Positions 1 through 9,342 of a stretch of DNA of 64,000 nucleotides are shown here, piece by piece. Numbering within the stretch: position 1 is the first letter of the stretch; each line of letters starts with the position of its first letter. The stretch spans positions 1,674,001 to 1,738,000 of the forward strand of contig NZ_CP017688.1 of NCBI RefSeq assembly GCF_001831475.1, written 5' to 3'. This DNA is from Flavobacterium crassostreae (GTDB lineage: Bacteria; Bacteroidota; Bacteroidia; Flavobacteriales; Flavobacteriaceae). Below the pieces are notes generated by a model, which was given only the letters and a program-made list of their open reading frames with translations, did not search any database and was not told the origin of the DNA. Position numbers and translations under genes: made by a program.

Positions 1-347
1 AACGTGTCAAAAAATTAGAACGAGAAGGCATTATAGATAAATATGTAGTTTTGTTAAACAAAGCCAAAATAGCCAAAGGATTTATTGTTTTTTGCCACAT
101 AAAACTCATCCAGCATACCCAAGATTTTTTGACCACCTTTGAGAGTCAAGTCACCCAGCTTCCAGAAGTTTTAGAATGCTATCATGTAAGTGGCGATTAT
201 GATTATATATTAAAAATTGTAGTCCAAGACATGCCTGCTTATAGAGAATTTTTGGTTACCAAGCTCACCACCTTACAACACATAGGTAGCACCCAAAGCA
301 CCTTTATGATTAGCGAAGTAAAAAACACCACCGTGGTTACCATTTGA
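1..347 (+). CDS. Lrp/AsnC-family transcriptional regulator, C-terminal part
   Basis: The gene is open from the left window edge (frame starting at base 3) and stops at 347. The first visible residues, RVKKLEREGIIDKY, match the end of the winged-helix DNA-binding part of Lrp/AsnC regulators. The rest is the RAM effector domain, with the typical VLECYHVSGDYDYILKI core that forms the amino-acid binding dimer interface. Lrp proteins are usually about 150 residues, so roughly the first 40 are outside the window. The target genes cannot be told from what is visible. A second, complete Lrp paralogue lies at 41722-42174. Confidence 0.9.
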   Translation, partial: RVKKLEREGIIDKYVVLLNKAKIAKGFIVFCHIKLIQHTQDFLTTFESQVTQLPEVLECYHVSGDYDYILKIVVQDMPAYREFLVTKLTTLQHIGSTQSTFMISEVKNTTVVTI

Positions 348-453
348 TTTGTTGGTTGCCATTACAACAAAAGCAACGGCATGAAATTTCTTAGAGATAC
401 AAAATCCTAACAAAAAAACTCAAACTTTAAACTTTAAACAAAACTTAATTCCT

Positions 454-461
454 TAATTTTG
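454..461 (+). promoter_or_regulatory. -7 promoter box upstream of lpdA
   Basis: TAATTTTG matches the Bacteroidota TAnnTTTG -7 element and lies 37 bases before the lpdA ATG, leaving a leader of about 30 bases. I see no clear TTG -33 element at the expected distance. Confidence 0.55.
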
Positions 462-498
462 TAGTTCGAAAAATTAATTTACATATAAAAAATATACT

Positions 499-1902
499 AT
501 GAGTTCATTTGACGTAGTCATTATTGGTTCCGGTCCCGGAGGATACGTATCCGCAATTCGTTGTGCGCAACTAGGGTTCAAAACAGCAATTATAGAAAAA
601 TACTCCACCTTAGGAGGAACCTGTCTTAATGTAGGATGTATTCCTTCAAAAGCAATGCTATCCTCATCCCACCATTATGCCGAAATTAAGCATTTTGCAG
701 ATCATGGAATTGAACTATCAGGCGAAGTAAAAGTTAACCTAGAAAAAATGGTTGCTCGTAAACAAGCCATTGTTGACCAAACCTCTGGTGGTGTAAAATA
801 CCTAATGGACAAAAACAAAGTTACTGTTTTAGAAGGAACTGGTTCTTTTGTAGATGCAACCCATGTTGCTGTTGCAAAAGCGGATGGAACTACAGAGACC
901 ATTGAGGCCAAAAATATTATTATTGCCACGGGTTCTAAACCATCTTCTTTGCCTTTTATAAAAATAGATAAAGAAAGAATTATAACTTCTACCGAAGCGT
1001 TAAAATTACCCGAAGTTCCAAAGCATTTAGTAATCATTGGTGGTGGTGTTATTGGTATTGAATTAGGACAAGTGTATTTGCGTTTAGGAGCGCAAGTTTC
1101 TGTAGTGGAATACATGGACCGAATTATTCCAGGAATGGATAGTTCTTTATCTAAAGAATTGACAAAAGTATTAAAGAAACAAGGAATGAAATTCTATGTT
1201 TCGCACAAAGTACAATCTGTAGAAAGAGCCGGAGATGCCGTTACGGTTCAAGCCGAGAATGCAAAAGGCGAAACAATTACCCTAGAGGGTGATTACGCCT
1301 TGGTTTCTGTAGGGCGTCGTCCGTATACCGATGGATTGCATGCAGACAAAGCAGGAGTAAAAATATCCGATAGAGGACAGGTAGAGGTAAATGACCACCT
1401 GCAGACTAACATTCCAAACATTTATGCTATTGGAGACGTGGTTCGTGGAGCCATGTTAGCGCACAAAGCAGAAGAAGAAGGAACCATGGTTGCAGAACTC
1501 ATTGCAGGTCAAAAACCACATATTGACTACAACTTGATCCCTGGTGTTGTATACACTTGGCCCGAAGTTGCTGCAGTAGGACAAACAGAAGAACAATTAA
1601 AAGCAGCAGGAGTTGCGTATAAATCCGGAAGTTTTCCTTTTAAAGCCTTAGGTCGTGCTAGAGCAAGTAGTGACTTAGATGGATTTGTTAAAATCCTTGC
1701 AGATGCTACCACAGATGAGGTATTAGGAGTACACATGATTGGAGCCAGAACAGCAGATTTAATTGCCGAAGCCGTAGTGGCAATGGAGTATAAAGCATCC
1801 GCCGAAGATATTTCAAGAATGTCGCACGCGCATCCTACTTTTGCAGAAGCAATAAAAGAAGCCGCTCTTGCTGCAACTGATAACAGAGCCTTACACGTAT
1901 AG
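499..1902 (+). CDS. lpdA: dihydrolipoyl dehydrogenase
   Basis: E3 subunit of the 2-oxoacid dehydrogenase complexes and of the glycine cleavage system. It reoxidises protein-bound dihydrolipoamide using FAD and NAD+ in the cytoplasm. The 467-residue length is normal. Visible features in order are the N-terminal FAD site GSGPGGY (about residues 11-17), the redox disulfide GGTCLNVGCIPSK (Cys42 and Cys47), the NAD-binding GGGVIGIELG segment (about 180), the second FAD motif YAIGDV, and the C-terminal HAHPTFAEA segment with the catalytic His-Glu pair. It has its own promoter box at 454 and a strong terminator at 1925, so it is probably monocistronic. None of its partner E1 or E2 genes is in this window. 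Confidence 0.97.
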   Translation: MSSFDVVIIGSGPGGYVSAIRCAQLGFKTAIIEKYSTLGGTCLNVGCIPSKAMLSSSHHYAEIKHFADHGIELSGEVKVNLEKMVARKQAIVDQTSGGVKYLMDKNKVTVLEGTGSFVDATHVAVAKADGTTETIEAKNIIIATGSKPSSLPFIKIDKERIITSTEALKLPEVPKHLVIIGGGVIGIELGQVYLRLGAQVSVVEYMDRIIPGMDSSLSKELTKVLKKQGMKFYVSHKVQSVERAGDAVTVQAENAKGETITLEGDYALVSVGRRPYTDGLHADKAGVKISDRGQVEVNDHLQTNIPNIYAIGDVVRGAMLAHKAEEEGTMVAELIAGQKPHIDYNLIPGVVYTWPEVAAVGQTEEQLKAAGVAYKSGSFPFKALGRARASSDLDGFVKILADATTDEVLGVHMIGARTADLIAEAVVAMEYKASAEDISRMSHAHPTFAEAIKEAALAATDNRALHV

Positions 1903-1924
1903 TAAGTAATTATTTTATATAACT

Positions 1925-1961
1925 AAACCCCATTCTGAGTTTGTTTGAATGGGGTTTTTTT
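1925..1961 (+). terminator. rho-independent terminator of lpdA
   Basis: Inverted repeat AAACCCCATTC / GAATGGGGTTT with an 11-base loop, followed by a T run, beginning 23 bases after the lpdA stop. Confidence 0.9.
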
Positions 1962-2246
1962 ATGCTCAAAAAATACGTAAGATGTTTTTTGCTCAAAGAG
2001 AGACTTCTTTTTTATAAATACTTTGGAACAACCACTGCCCTTAATTTTATAATTACCGATAGCATTAAAAGAGTGCCTAAAAAAAGCAGAAGAAATAAGC
2101 TATGCTACTGCAGATTTAATCTGGGTAGCACACAACCAATAAGATGCTACTAATACTAAAGGTAACAAAAAACACTTTTGGGATTTAAAGCCATAAAAAA
2201 ACAACGGATTTCTATCCCAATCTCTTACAAAAGGCAATTTTTATCG
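1962..2246. other. intergenic, possible eroded coding fragment
   Basis: No gene is supported between the lpdA terminator and the pabB promoter. One stretch, 2059-2142 on the plus strand, reads 27 codons to a TAA with protein-like composition (ending ISYATADLIWVAHNQ). It has no start codon, a stop lies just upstream in frame, and the overlapping 70-codon frame looks non-coding. It may be the tail of a decayed gene; its family is not recognised. Confidence 0.3.
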
Positions 2247-2254
2247 TAATTTTG
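2247..2254 (+). promoter_or_regulatory. -7 promoter box of pabB
   Basis: TAATTTTG is an exact TAnnTTTG element. It overlaps the first possible TTG codon of the pabB frame (2252), so that codon cannot be the start if this promoter is used. The next TTG, at 2276, is a sensible 21 bases downstream of the box. Confidence 0.55.
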
Positions 2255-2275
2255 AATTTAAAACAAAATTATCCT

Positions 2276-3562
2276 TTGAGAACCTCCGTTTACAAACCAA
2301 TTTCAGACCAAAAACAGTTTAAAGAGCAACTTTTAATCTGGGCCCAAGACTATTCCGAAATTAGTTTTTTAGACAGTAACGGCCACCAGCAAGAATACTC
2401 CAGCTATCAGGGCATTTTGGCTGTAGAGGCATTTACGGCTATAAAAACAGATTCGTATCATGCCTTTGAGGATTTAAAACAATACCAACAAACCACCAAG
2501 GATTGGATTTTTGGGTACCTTTCGTATGATTTAAAAAACGACGTAGAGGATTTAAAATCCACTAACTTGGATGCCTTAGATTTTCCGGAATTGTTTTTTT
2601 TTCAGCCCAAAAAAATATTTTTGATTAAAGAAACCTCCGTAGAGATGCTTTATCTCAACCTATGCCAAGAAGAGATAGAATCGGATTTTTTAGAAATCCA
2701 AGCAACGCAGCGGTGTCCCGAAATAACCAACACCCAAATTGCAATAAAAGCCCGAATCACTAAAGACGATTATTTCGCAAAAGTTACCAAAATGCAACAG
2801 TACATGCACCAAGGGCACTGTTATGAAGCCAATTTTTGTATGGAATTTTATGCCGAAAATACAACCATTGACCCATTAGAGAACTATATAAAGCTTAGCA
2901 AAATTTCTAAAGCGCCATTTGCTGTTTTTTTTAAAAACCAAAATAATTTTTTGCTTTCTGCCTCGCCAGAACGTTATTTAAAAAAACAAGCAGAACAATT
3001 AATCTCGCAACCAATAAAAGGCACCGCAAAACGTTTTTTGGATAGCCAAGCAGATCAGGAGTCCAAAAACAATCTATCCAAAGACCCCAAAGAGCGAGCA
3101 GAGAACATTATGATAACCGATTTGGTCCGTAATGATTTGTCTCATACGGCACAAAAAGGGTCGGTAATTGTCCAAGAATTATGCGGTCTCTATTCGTTTA
3201 TGCAAGTACACCAAATGATCACCACAATAACCTCAAAATTAGACCCGGCCTATAGCGCCATAGATGCTATTAAGACAACATTCCCGATGGGGAGCATGAC
3301 CGGTGCCCCTAAAATTTCGGCCATGAAAATTATTGAAGAACTAGAAGTTACTAAGCGTGGCCTATACAGCGGTGCAGTAGGGTATTTTACACCAGATGGC
3401 GATTTTGATTTCAATGTAGTGATTAGGAGTATTTTGTATAACCAAAAAAATAAATATGTTTCGTTTTCGGTAGGCAGTGCAATTACGGCAGCTTCGGTCC
3501 CAGAGAAAGAATACCAAGAATGTTTGCTTAAAGCAAAAGCAATGCACCAAGTATTACAATAG
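2276..3562 (+). CDS. pabB: aminodeoxychorismate synthase component I (chorismate-binding enzyme)
   Basis: Converts chorismate plus ammonia to 4-amino-4-deoxychorismate for folate synthesis, normally with a glutamine amidotransferase partner (PabA/TrpG) that is not seen here. The C-terminal two thirds is a chorismate-binding domain with the signatures ISQPIKGTAKR, a DLVRNDLS segment and the MTGAPKISAMKIIEELE motif. The N-terminal part is the shorter variable region of PabB-type proteins. PabB is preferred over TrpE because there are no trp neighbours and the length (428 residues) fits. The frame is open from a TTG at 2252, but the promoter box covers that codon, so I place the start at the TTG at 2276 (MRTSVYK). 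tilS follows 49 bases downstream and may be cotranscribed. Confidence 0.88.
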   Translation: MRTSVYKPISDQKQFKEQLLIWAQDYSEISFLDSNGHQQEYSSYQGILAVEAFTAIKTDSYHAFEDLKQYQQTTKDWIFGYLSYDLKNDVEDLKSTNLDALDFPELFFFQPKKIFLIKETSVEMLYLNLCQEEIESDFLEIQATQRCPEITNTQIAIKARITKDDYFAKVTKMQQYMHQGHCYEANFCMEFYAENTTIDPLENYIKLSKISKAPFAVFFKNQNNFLLSASPERYLKKQAEQLISQPIKGTAKRFLDSQADQESKNNLSKDPKERAENIMITDLVRNDLSHTAQKGSVIVQELCGLYSFMQVHQMITTITSKLDPAYSAIDAIKTTFPMGSMTGAPKISAMKIIEELEVTKRGLYSGAVGYFTPDGDFDFNVVIRSILYNQKNKYVSFSVGSAITAASVPEKEYQECLLKAKAMHQVLQ

Positions 3563-3611
3563 CCACACTTTTTGGGCTGTTTTATGGCTAATTCAAAAAA
3601 TATATAAGATA

Positions 3612-4925
3612 ATGTTAAGCGAACTCAAACAGCATATTGCTACCAATTTTTCTTTTATAGAAAACAAAAAACTACTCTTGGCCACCAGTGGCGGATTAGA
3701 TAGTATGGTAATGGTACAGTTATTCAAAGAATTAGGATATACTATAGCTATTGCACATTGTAATTTTCAACTTCGTGGCTTGGAGAGTTTTGAAGATCAA
3801 AAATTTGTAGAAGAATATGCTGCTGCACAGGCTATTCCGGCTTTTGTCACCCTATTTGATACCCAAGCTTATGCAAAAGACTATAACGTTTCGACCCAGG
3901 TTGCTGCCCGTGACTTGCGTTACAATTGGTTTTATGAACTTCTAGAAACTCAAGGTTTTGATTACCTGCTGACGGCACACCACGCAGATGATAACTTAGA
4001 GACCTTTCTGATCCATTTGAGTAGAGGAACCGGCTTAGAAGGTCTTACTGGAATTCCAGAACAAAACGGAAGTGTTCTGCGCCCATTATTGGTTTTCTCG
4101 CGCAATACAATTTTAGAATATGCCCAACAAAAATCCGTGCAATGGCGTGAGGATAGCAGCAATGCCTCCGATACGTATTTAAGAAATAAAATACGCCACC
4201 ATGTGGTACCACTCTTGAAAGATCTCCACCCACAATTTATGGATGCTTTTCAAAAAACCCAAACCTATTTGCAACAAAGTGCTAGTTTGGTTGCTGATGC
4301 ATCCATTATGGTATACCAACAAGTGGTGCACCAAAAAGAACAAGCTTTTTATATTGATTTACCAAAATTATTGCAACTACCCAATTACCAAACCTACTTA
4401 TACCAGTGGTTAAAAGATTTTGGTTTTACGGCCTGGCAAGATATTTATAATTTAGTAAACGGCATGTCCGGAAAACAAGTATTGGCACCCGAGTATCGAC
4501 TGCTCAAAGACCGAGAGTATTTAATAGTCAGTAAAATAGAAATACCAAACAACACCCCAATCTATTATATAACCGAAGATTTGCAAGAAGTTAATATTCC
4601 CTTAAAACTTTCTTTTAGCAAAACAAACAAGACTGCTGTTGCTGCAAATAAAGGTATCTTTGTTGCTGTAGATAAATTGCAATATCCGTTAGTAATCCAA
4701 AGGTGGCAAGATGGAGATTCGTTTAAACCTTTAGGTATGAACGGAAAATCAAAAAAATTAAGTAAGTTTTTTAAAGACGAAAAACTATCCTTGTTACAAA
4801 AAGAACAACTTTGGATATTATGGTCTGGAGATGCCATAGTTTGGATAATTGGGCTGCGTCAGGACGAAAGATTTAAGATAAATCCGGCCGCAACAAATAG
4901 TCTTAGAATAGCTCTCGAAAACTAA
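3612..4925 (+). CDS. tilS: tRNA(Ile)-lysidine synthase
   Basis: Modifies C34 of the AUA-decoding tRNA-Ile to lysidine using ATP and lysine; essential in most bacteria. The N-terminal PP-loop ATP pyrophosphatase domain carries SGGLDS at residues 26-31, then AHCNFQLRG and the [12 protein letters not shown] segment. The C-terminal part holds the TilS-C domain ([12 protein letters not shown], then [12 protein letters not shown]), which binds the tRNA. The ATG at 3612 is chosen although the frame is open back to 3477, because that extension overlaps pabB and has no family resemblance. The protein is 437 residues, a normal length. Confidence 0.95.
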   Translation: MLSELKQHIATNFSFIENKKLLLATSGGLDSMVMVQLFKELGYTIAIAHCNFQLRGLESFEDQKFVEEYAAAQAIPAFVTLFDTQAYAKDYNVSTQVAARDLRYNWFYELLETQGFDYLLTAHHADDNLETFLIHLSRGTGLEGLTGIPEQNGSVLRPLLVFSRNTILEYAQQKSVQWREDSSNASDTYLRNKIRHHVVPLLKDLHPQFMDAFQKTQTYLQQSASLVADASIMVYQQVVHQKEQAFYIDLPKLLQLPNYQTYLYQWLKDFGFTAWQDIYNLVNGMSGKQVLAPEYRLLKDREYLIVSKIEIPNNTPIYYITEDLQEVNIPLKLSFSKTNKTAVAANKGIFVAVDKLQYPLVIQRWQDGDSFKPLGMNGKSKKLSKFFKDEKLSLLQKEQLWILWSGDAIVWIIGLRQDERFKINPAATNSLRIALEN

Positions 4926-4963
4926 AATTTAATTCTGCATATACGCACCTAAAAAAATGCTTT

Positions 4964-7033
4964 ATGACTTCAAAACACACTTTTTTACTCCTAGCATTAT
5001 TGGCTTTTGTCCAAATCAATGCCCAAATTTTAGATCCTGCAAAATGGACTACAAAAGTGGAACAAAAACAAGAGCAAACGTATATTTTGGTCTTAGATGC
5101 CGTTATTGAAAAAGATTGGCACTTGTATTCTCAATTTACTCCCGATGGTGGTCCGCTGGCTCTTGAGGTAGTTTTTAAAAATCAAAAAGAAAATTTCAGC
5201 CTAATTGGCAAAGCCAAAGAAAGCAAAACCAAAACAGCCTATAACGATGTTTTTGAAGTAAACGAAACTTTTTTTGAAAATAGGGCACAAATTACCCAAG
5301 AAATAAAAGTTACCAATCCGAGTTTGACCAAAGTAGAAGTCGTCTTGAACTACCAAGTCTGCAAACAAGTGTGTATCAACCAACAAAAGAAATTTACATT
5401 TGTTTTGCCTACGCAAAAAGGCAGCAGCGCTTTAATCCCAGATACTAAAACAACTCTCCAAGAAGCAAGTGCTACCACACAGGCAGAACCCATCGTACTG
5501 GATACAGCAACAACAACCTATGCTTTTGTACCCGATACGGCAGCTACAGCAGCAGTGGTCCTCAAAAACAAGAAAACCCCAAGCAATACAATGGCTGCCA
5601 CAAGCCAACAAAAAGGGCTTTGGACGATCTTTTTTATTGCTTTTTTTTCGGGGTTTGCAGCCTTGTTGACTCCTTGTGTTTTTCCGATGATCCCCATGAC
5701 GGTTAGTTTTTTTACCAAAAAAAGTAAAACAAAAGCGCAAGGAATCCGTAATGCAATGGTTTATGGCCTAGCAATTATTGTTATTTATGTAATGCTGGGG
5801 TTTTTGGTTACCTGGATTTTTGGAGCCGATGCACTCAACGCACTATCGACCAATGTTTGGTTCAATATTCTGTTTTTTGTTTTATTGATTACTTTTGCAG
5901 CTTCTTTTTTAGGTGCATTTGAAATTATGTTACCCAATTCGTGGGCCAATAAAGTAGATAACCAAGCCGATAGAGGAGGTTTAATTGGTATTTTATTTAT
6001 GGCTTTGGCCTTAGCAATTGTATCTTTTTCTTGCACAGGTCCTATTGTAGGGACCTTATTGGTAGAGGCAGCTTCCAAAGGCGGCATAGCCCCAATTGTA
6101 GGGATGTTTGGCTTTTCGTTGGCTCTAGCGTTGCCTTTTATGTTTTTTGCCATGTTTCCGGGTTGGCTGCAATCTTTGCCTAAATCAGGCGGTTGGCTAA
6201 ATACCGTAAAGGTTTTTCTAGGGTTTTTAGAACTGGCCTTGGCTTTTAAATTTTTATCCAATGCAGATTTAGTATTGCAACTGCACTTATTGGAGCGAGA
6301 AGTTTTCTTGGCTATTTGGATTGCAATTTTTGGAACCTTAGCTTTTTATTTATTTGGCAAAATTACGCTGCCTCACGATAGTCCGTTAACACATATTTCT
6401 GTAGGAAGGCTAGCAATGGGCTTGGTTGTCTTGACTTTTACTATTTATCTGATCCCTGGTTTGTGGGGCGCTCCCCTAAAAATAATCAGTGCATTTCCGC
6501 CTCCGTTAACCTATAGCGAAAGCCCTATGGGTTTGGGTTCTTCGGCACGTAATACTATTGTAGAGTTGCCCGAAGGAGCCACGAGTGGCCCACATGGCAT
6601 TGTTGTTTTTGAAGATTATGACAAAGGATTGGCATACGCCAAAGCGGTAAACAAACCCATTATGTTAGATTTTACGGGCTATGCTTGTGTTAATTGCAGA
6701 AAAATGGAAAACAATGTTTGGTCCAATGCCACTGTTTTAAAGCTCTTGAAAAATGAAGTAGTGGTGGTTTCTTTATATGTAGATGATAAGAGAGAATTGC
6801 CCAAAGCAGAGCAATTTATTTCGAACCAAACAGCCGCAGAAATTGTAACTGTAGGAGATAAATGGACTGATTTTATGATCTCTAAATACCAGACCAATAC
6901 GCAACCTTTGTATGTTTTGACGGATTTAGAAGGCAATAGTTTAAATACAACTACGCCCACTATAAGTTATGTAGGTCTTAAAGAATATACTTTTTGGTTG
7001 CAAGCAGGGATTTCAGAATTTAAATCAAAATAA
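4964..7033 (+). CDS. dsbD: thiol:disulfide interchange protein DsbD
   Basis: Inner-membrane protein that carries reducing power from cytoplasmic thioredoxin to periplasmic thiol proteins (cytochrome c maturation, disulfide isomerisation). A signal peptide (about residues 1-20, ending INAQ) is followed by the periplasmic alpha domain with the cysteine pair in [12 protein letters not shown]. The beta domain has eight or so membrane helices from about residue 218, including [13 protein letters not shown] and [11 protein letters not shown], which contain its two redox cysteines. A C-terminal thioredoxin-like gamma domain has the CVNC active site. All six redox cysteines are present at 689 residues. 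It starts 38 bases after tilS and ends at a bidirectional terminator. Confidence 0.95.
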   Translation: MTSKHTFLLLALLAFVQINAQILDPAKWTTKVEQKQEQTYILVLDAVIEKDWHLYSQFTPDGGPLALEVVFKNQKENFSLIGKAKESKTKTAYNDVFEVNETFFENRAQITQEIKVTNPSLTKVEVVLNYQVCKQVCINQQKKFTFVLPTQKGSSALIPDTKTTLQEASATTQAEPIVLDTATTTYAFVPDTAATAAVVLKNKKTPSNTMAATSQQKGLWTIFFIAFFSGFAALLTPCVFPMIPMTVSFFTKKSKTKAQGIRNAMVYGLAIIVIYVMLGFLVTWIFGADALNALSTNVWFNILFFVLLITFAASFLGAFEIMLPNSWANKVDNQADRGGLIGILFMALALAIVSFSCTGPIVGTLLVEAASKGGIAPIVGMFGFSLALALPFMFFAMFPGWLQSLPKSGGWLNTVKVFLGFLELALAFKFLSNADLVLQLHLLEREVFLAIWIAIFGTLAFYLFGKITLPHDSPLTHISVGRLAMGLVVLTFTIYLIPGLWGAPLKIISAFPPPLTYSESPMGLGSSARNTIVELPEGATSGPHGIVVFEDYDKGLAYAKAVNKPIMLDFTGYACVNCRKMENNVWSNATVLKLLKNEVVVVSLYVDDKRELPKAEQFISNQTAAEIVTVGDKWTDFMISKYQTNTQPLYVLTDLEGNSLNTTTPTISYVGLKEYTFWLQAGISEFKSK

Positions 7034-7058
7034 AACCACTAGTTGGTGGTTTCTAAAA

Positions 7059-7103
7059 AAAAAGCTGAGAAAAATTAGGGCTTCTAGTTTTTCTCAGCTT
7101 TTT
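7059..7103. terminator. bidirectional terminator between dsbD and the racemase operon
   Basis: A 16-bp inverted repeat, AAAAAGCTGAGAAAAA / TTTTTCTCAGCTTTTT, lies between the two convergent genes. A-rich and T-rich edges on both sides let it work in either direction. Confidence 0.9.
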
Positions 7104-7117
7104 ATCAATATAAGGAT

Positions 7118-8191
7118 TTAACCAATTGTTTTTTCGATATAATCCGAGCTCAATAAGTACAGCGCACCCATGTATTTTATTTTAAAAGAAATTAAATCTC
7201 CTATTTTGTAATTTTTTTTGGAGTTAGAAATGTCTACCACCAACATATCCGAGCTAGCATCAATGATGGTAATATCCAAATCATCCGCTTCAATATATTG
7301 GGGCTGCATATCTAGTAAACCAATATCTAAAATAGCCCTTAAAGAGGTTTCTCCTAGATCTTCAGATTCATCTGGTGCATAGGTACTTCCTACACCACTT
7401 TCGCCCAATTCTCCAATTGGAGCATCTGGTTTTTCCGTAATTTCAATAATTTCGGTATATAATTTAAAAACATCGTTATGCATGCCTTGAATGGTATCGC
7501 CGCTAAAAAGATCTTTACCAAAAAAGAGGGCTTCGCCTATTCTAAAATGATTTACCGCCATGGGGCGCGCATTTTTTAAGATTAGCGGTATAGCAACTGA
7601 AGTGCCTCCAGATACCCACGGAATATGGATATTGAATTTAGCCTCTATCAATTGTTTGTACAAGCTTAGTTGTATTAATTTGTCTTGAGTTGGCATGATG
7701 CCGCTCAAACAATTAAGATTGGTGCCAATACCTAAAATTTCAATGTTTGGAAGTTTTAAAATAGCACCATAAAATTCTATTAGTTCCTCTCCCATAACTC
7801 CTTCGCGCAAATCTCCCATTTCAATCATAATAATGATTTGGTGTACTTTGTTTTGCTTTTGCGCTTCTTTGGAGAGCATCTCGATGGTATAAATTTCGGT
7901 ATTGAAACTCACATCTGCATACCGCACAATATCTTCGATACTTCTTTTGGCTGGAGGTTTGATATAAACGGTTTGTACGCTTGGATCCAAGGATTTAATT
8001 TTGCGTAAATTACTTATTCTGGAGTCATGAATTTCTCTCACGCCTAGAGCTATAATTTCTTTCAAATAAATTTCGTTTCCACACAATAGTTTAGAAACCA
8101 CACCCCATTGGATGTTTCGGGATTTAAAAATAGTATCCAGAAATTGGAAATTCTCTTCTAGTTTGTTTCTATATAATTTTATAAATGCCAT
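7118..8191 (-). CDS. PLP-dependent amino-acid racemase, ornithine/alanine racemase-like (Orr family)
   Basis: A fold-type III PLP protein of the alanine racemase N-terminal family (COG3457 type), which includes ornithine racemase. The PLP lysine is expected at Lys34 in VVSKLLCGN. A MIEMGDLREGV segment and WVSGGTS phosphate-binding segment follow, and RIGEALFFGKD matches the family. At 357 residues it is a full-length member. Its ATG shares one base with the alr stop (TAATG), so translation is coupled to alr. The substrate is inferred only by family; ornithine, another basic amino acid or alanine are all possible. Confidence 0.8.
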   Translation of the reverse strand: MAFIKLYRNKLEENFQFLDTIFKSRNIQWGVVSKLLCGNEIYLKEIIALGVREIHDSRISNLRKIKSLDPSVQTVYIKPPAKRSIEDIVRYADVSFNTEIYTIEMLSKEAQKQNKVHQIIIMIEMGDLREGVMGEELIEFYGAILKLPNIEILGIGTNLNCLSGIMPTQDKLIQLSLYKQLIEAKFNIHIPWVSGGTSVAIPLILKNARPMAVNHFRIGEALFFGKDLFSGDTIQGMHNDVFKLYTEIIEITEKPDAPIGELGESGVGSTYAPDESEDLGETSLRAILDIGLLDMQPQYIEADDLDITIIDASSDMLVVDISNSKKNYKIGDLISFKIKYMGALYLLSSDYIEKTIG

Positions 8192-9342
8192 TATTCTATT
8201 ATTTTACGAGGAATTGTTTTTGCTATTCGGGTTAATAATTCATAATTCAATTGGTTACTAAAATCACTAAAGGAAGCTACAGAAACCGTATGCTCTTCTT
8301 GCGTTCCTATCAAAACTACTTCGTCTGCTGTTTTTACAGTTTCTATATCTGTAACATCCACCGTCATCATGTTCATGTTGACAGATCCTACCACAATACA
8401 TCGTTGGCCTTGGATTAAAACCCTTCCTTGATTGCTCAAAGAACGACTATATCCGTGGGAATATCCTATAGGTACCACCGCAATTTTCATTTTTCTTTCG
8501 GCCAAAAAACTAGTTCCATACCCTATAAAATCGCCTACATTTACTCGTTTAACACTCATTACGTTGCTTTTCCAGCTAATAACGCGTTTTAGAGGATCGA
8601 TTTTGTTTTTTTTGCTATTCAGATAATTAACAAATACCTCTGGACTGGACCACAAACCGTATTGCATAATTCCAATTCGTACCATATCCATTCGGGTTTG
8701 TGGAAACATGATAGATGCAGCCGAACATGCAGAATGTTTGATCTCCGGTTGCAGTTCATTATGGCAAAGGTATTGGTAAATTTCCTCAAATTTATTGATT
8801 TGTTTTTCAATTCGATGGTAGTTTGCAATACTTTCGGCACCAGCATAATGGGTGCATATTCCTTCTAAATAAAGGTGTTGTTTTTCTTTTTTTAAAAAAG
8901 GAATAATACTGCTGAGTTCTTTTTTTTCAAAACCAGTGCGGTTCATTCCAGTTTCTATTTCTAGATGGATTCGGGCTTGTTTTTGGAGTTTTTTGGCAGT
9001 ACGGACCGCTTGGGTCAAACGGGTTTTTTCAAACACAAAAAACGAGACCTTGTTTGCAATTACCCACTCCATATCTTGCTCCTGCACCAAGCCCATAACC
9101 ATGATTTTCACCTTGTCTTGTAGGGTTTGGTAGACTAATTTGGCTTCTTCTACATCAAAAACAGAAAAATGATTCACCCCACAACGATAAGCCATAGCCA
9201 CAAACTCTTGTATGCCATGCCCGTAGGCATTTCCTTTAACTACAGACGAAAGAAGAACCTTTTTTCCGAAAGTTTTTTTTAAAAAAGCAATGTTATTTTG
9301 ATAAGCAGCTTGATTGAGCTCAATGCTTGAGTTAGTGTGCAT
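8191..9342 (-). CDS. alr: alanine racemase
   Basis: Interconverts L- and D-alanine with PLP, supplying D-alanine for peptidoglycan. The PLP lysine is Lys36 in SVVKGNAYGHG. Further landmarks are EIETGMNRTGF, CSAASIMFP and the C-terminal-domain catalytic tyrosine in FIGYGTSF. The frame is open to 9378, but the ATG at 9342 (MHTNSSIELN) fits the family, and the extra 12 codons lie inside the upstream gene. With that start alr overlaps the amidohydrolase end by 11 bases and its own stop overlaps the next start, indicating a tightly coupled operon. Confidence 0.93.
   Translation of the reverse strand: MHTNSSIELNQAAYQNNIAFLKKTFGKKVLLSSVVKGNAYGHGIQEFVAMAYRCGVNHFSVFDVEEAKLVYQTLQDKVKIMVMGLVQEQDMEWVIANKVSFFVFEKTRLTQAVRTAKKLQKQARIHLEIETGMNRTGFEKKELSSIIPFLKKEKQHLYLEGICTHYAGAESIANYHRIEKQINKFEEIYQYLCHNELQPEIKHSACSAASIMFPQTRMDMVRIGIMQYGLWSSPEVFVNYLNSKKNKIDPLKRVISWKSNVMSVKRVNVGDFIGYGTSFLAERKMKIAVVPIGYSHGYSRSLSNQGRVLIQGQRCIVVGSVNMNMMTVDVTDIETVKTADEVVLIGTQEEHTVSVASFSDFSNQLNYELLTRIAKTIPRKIIE

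Noticed and set aside
1941..2153. 70-codon plus-strand frame after lpdA
   Set aside because: It overlaps the lpdA terminator and has non-protein-like composition; another frame in the same place looks more like an eroded fragment.
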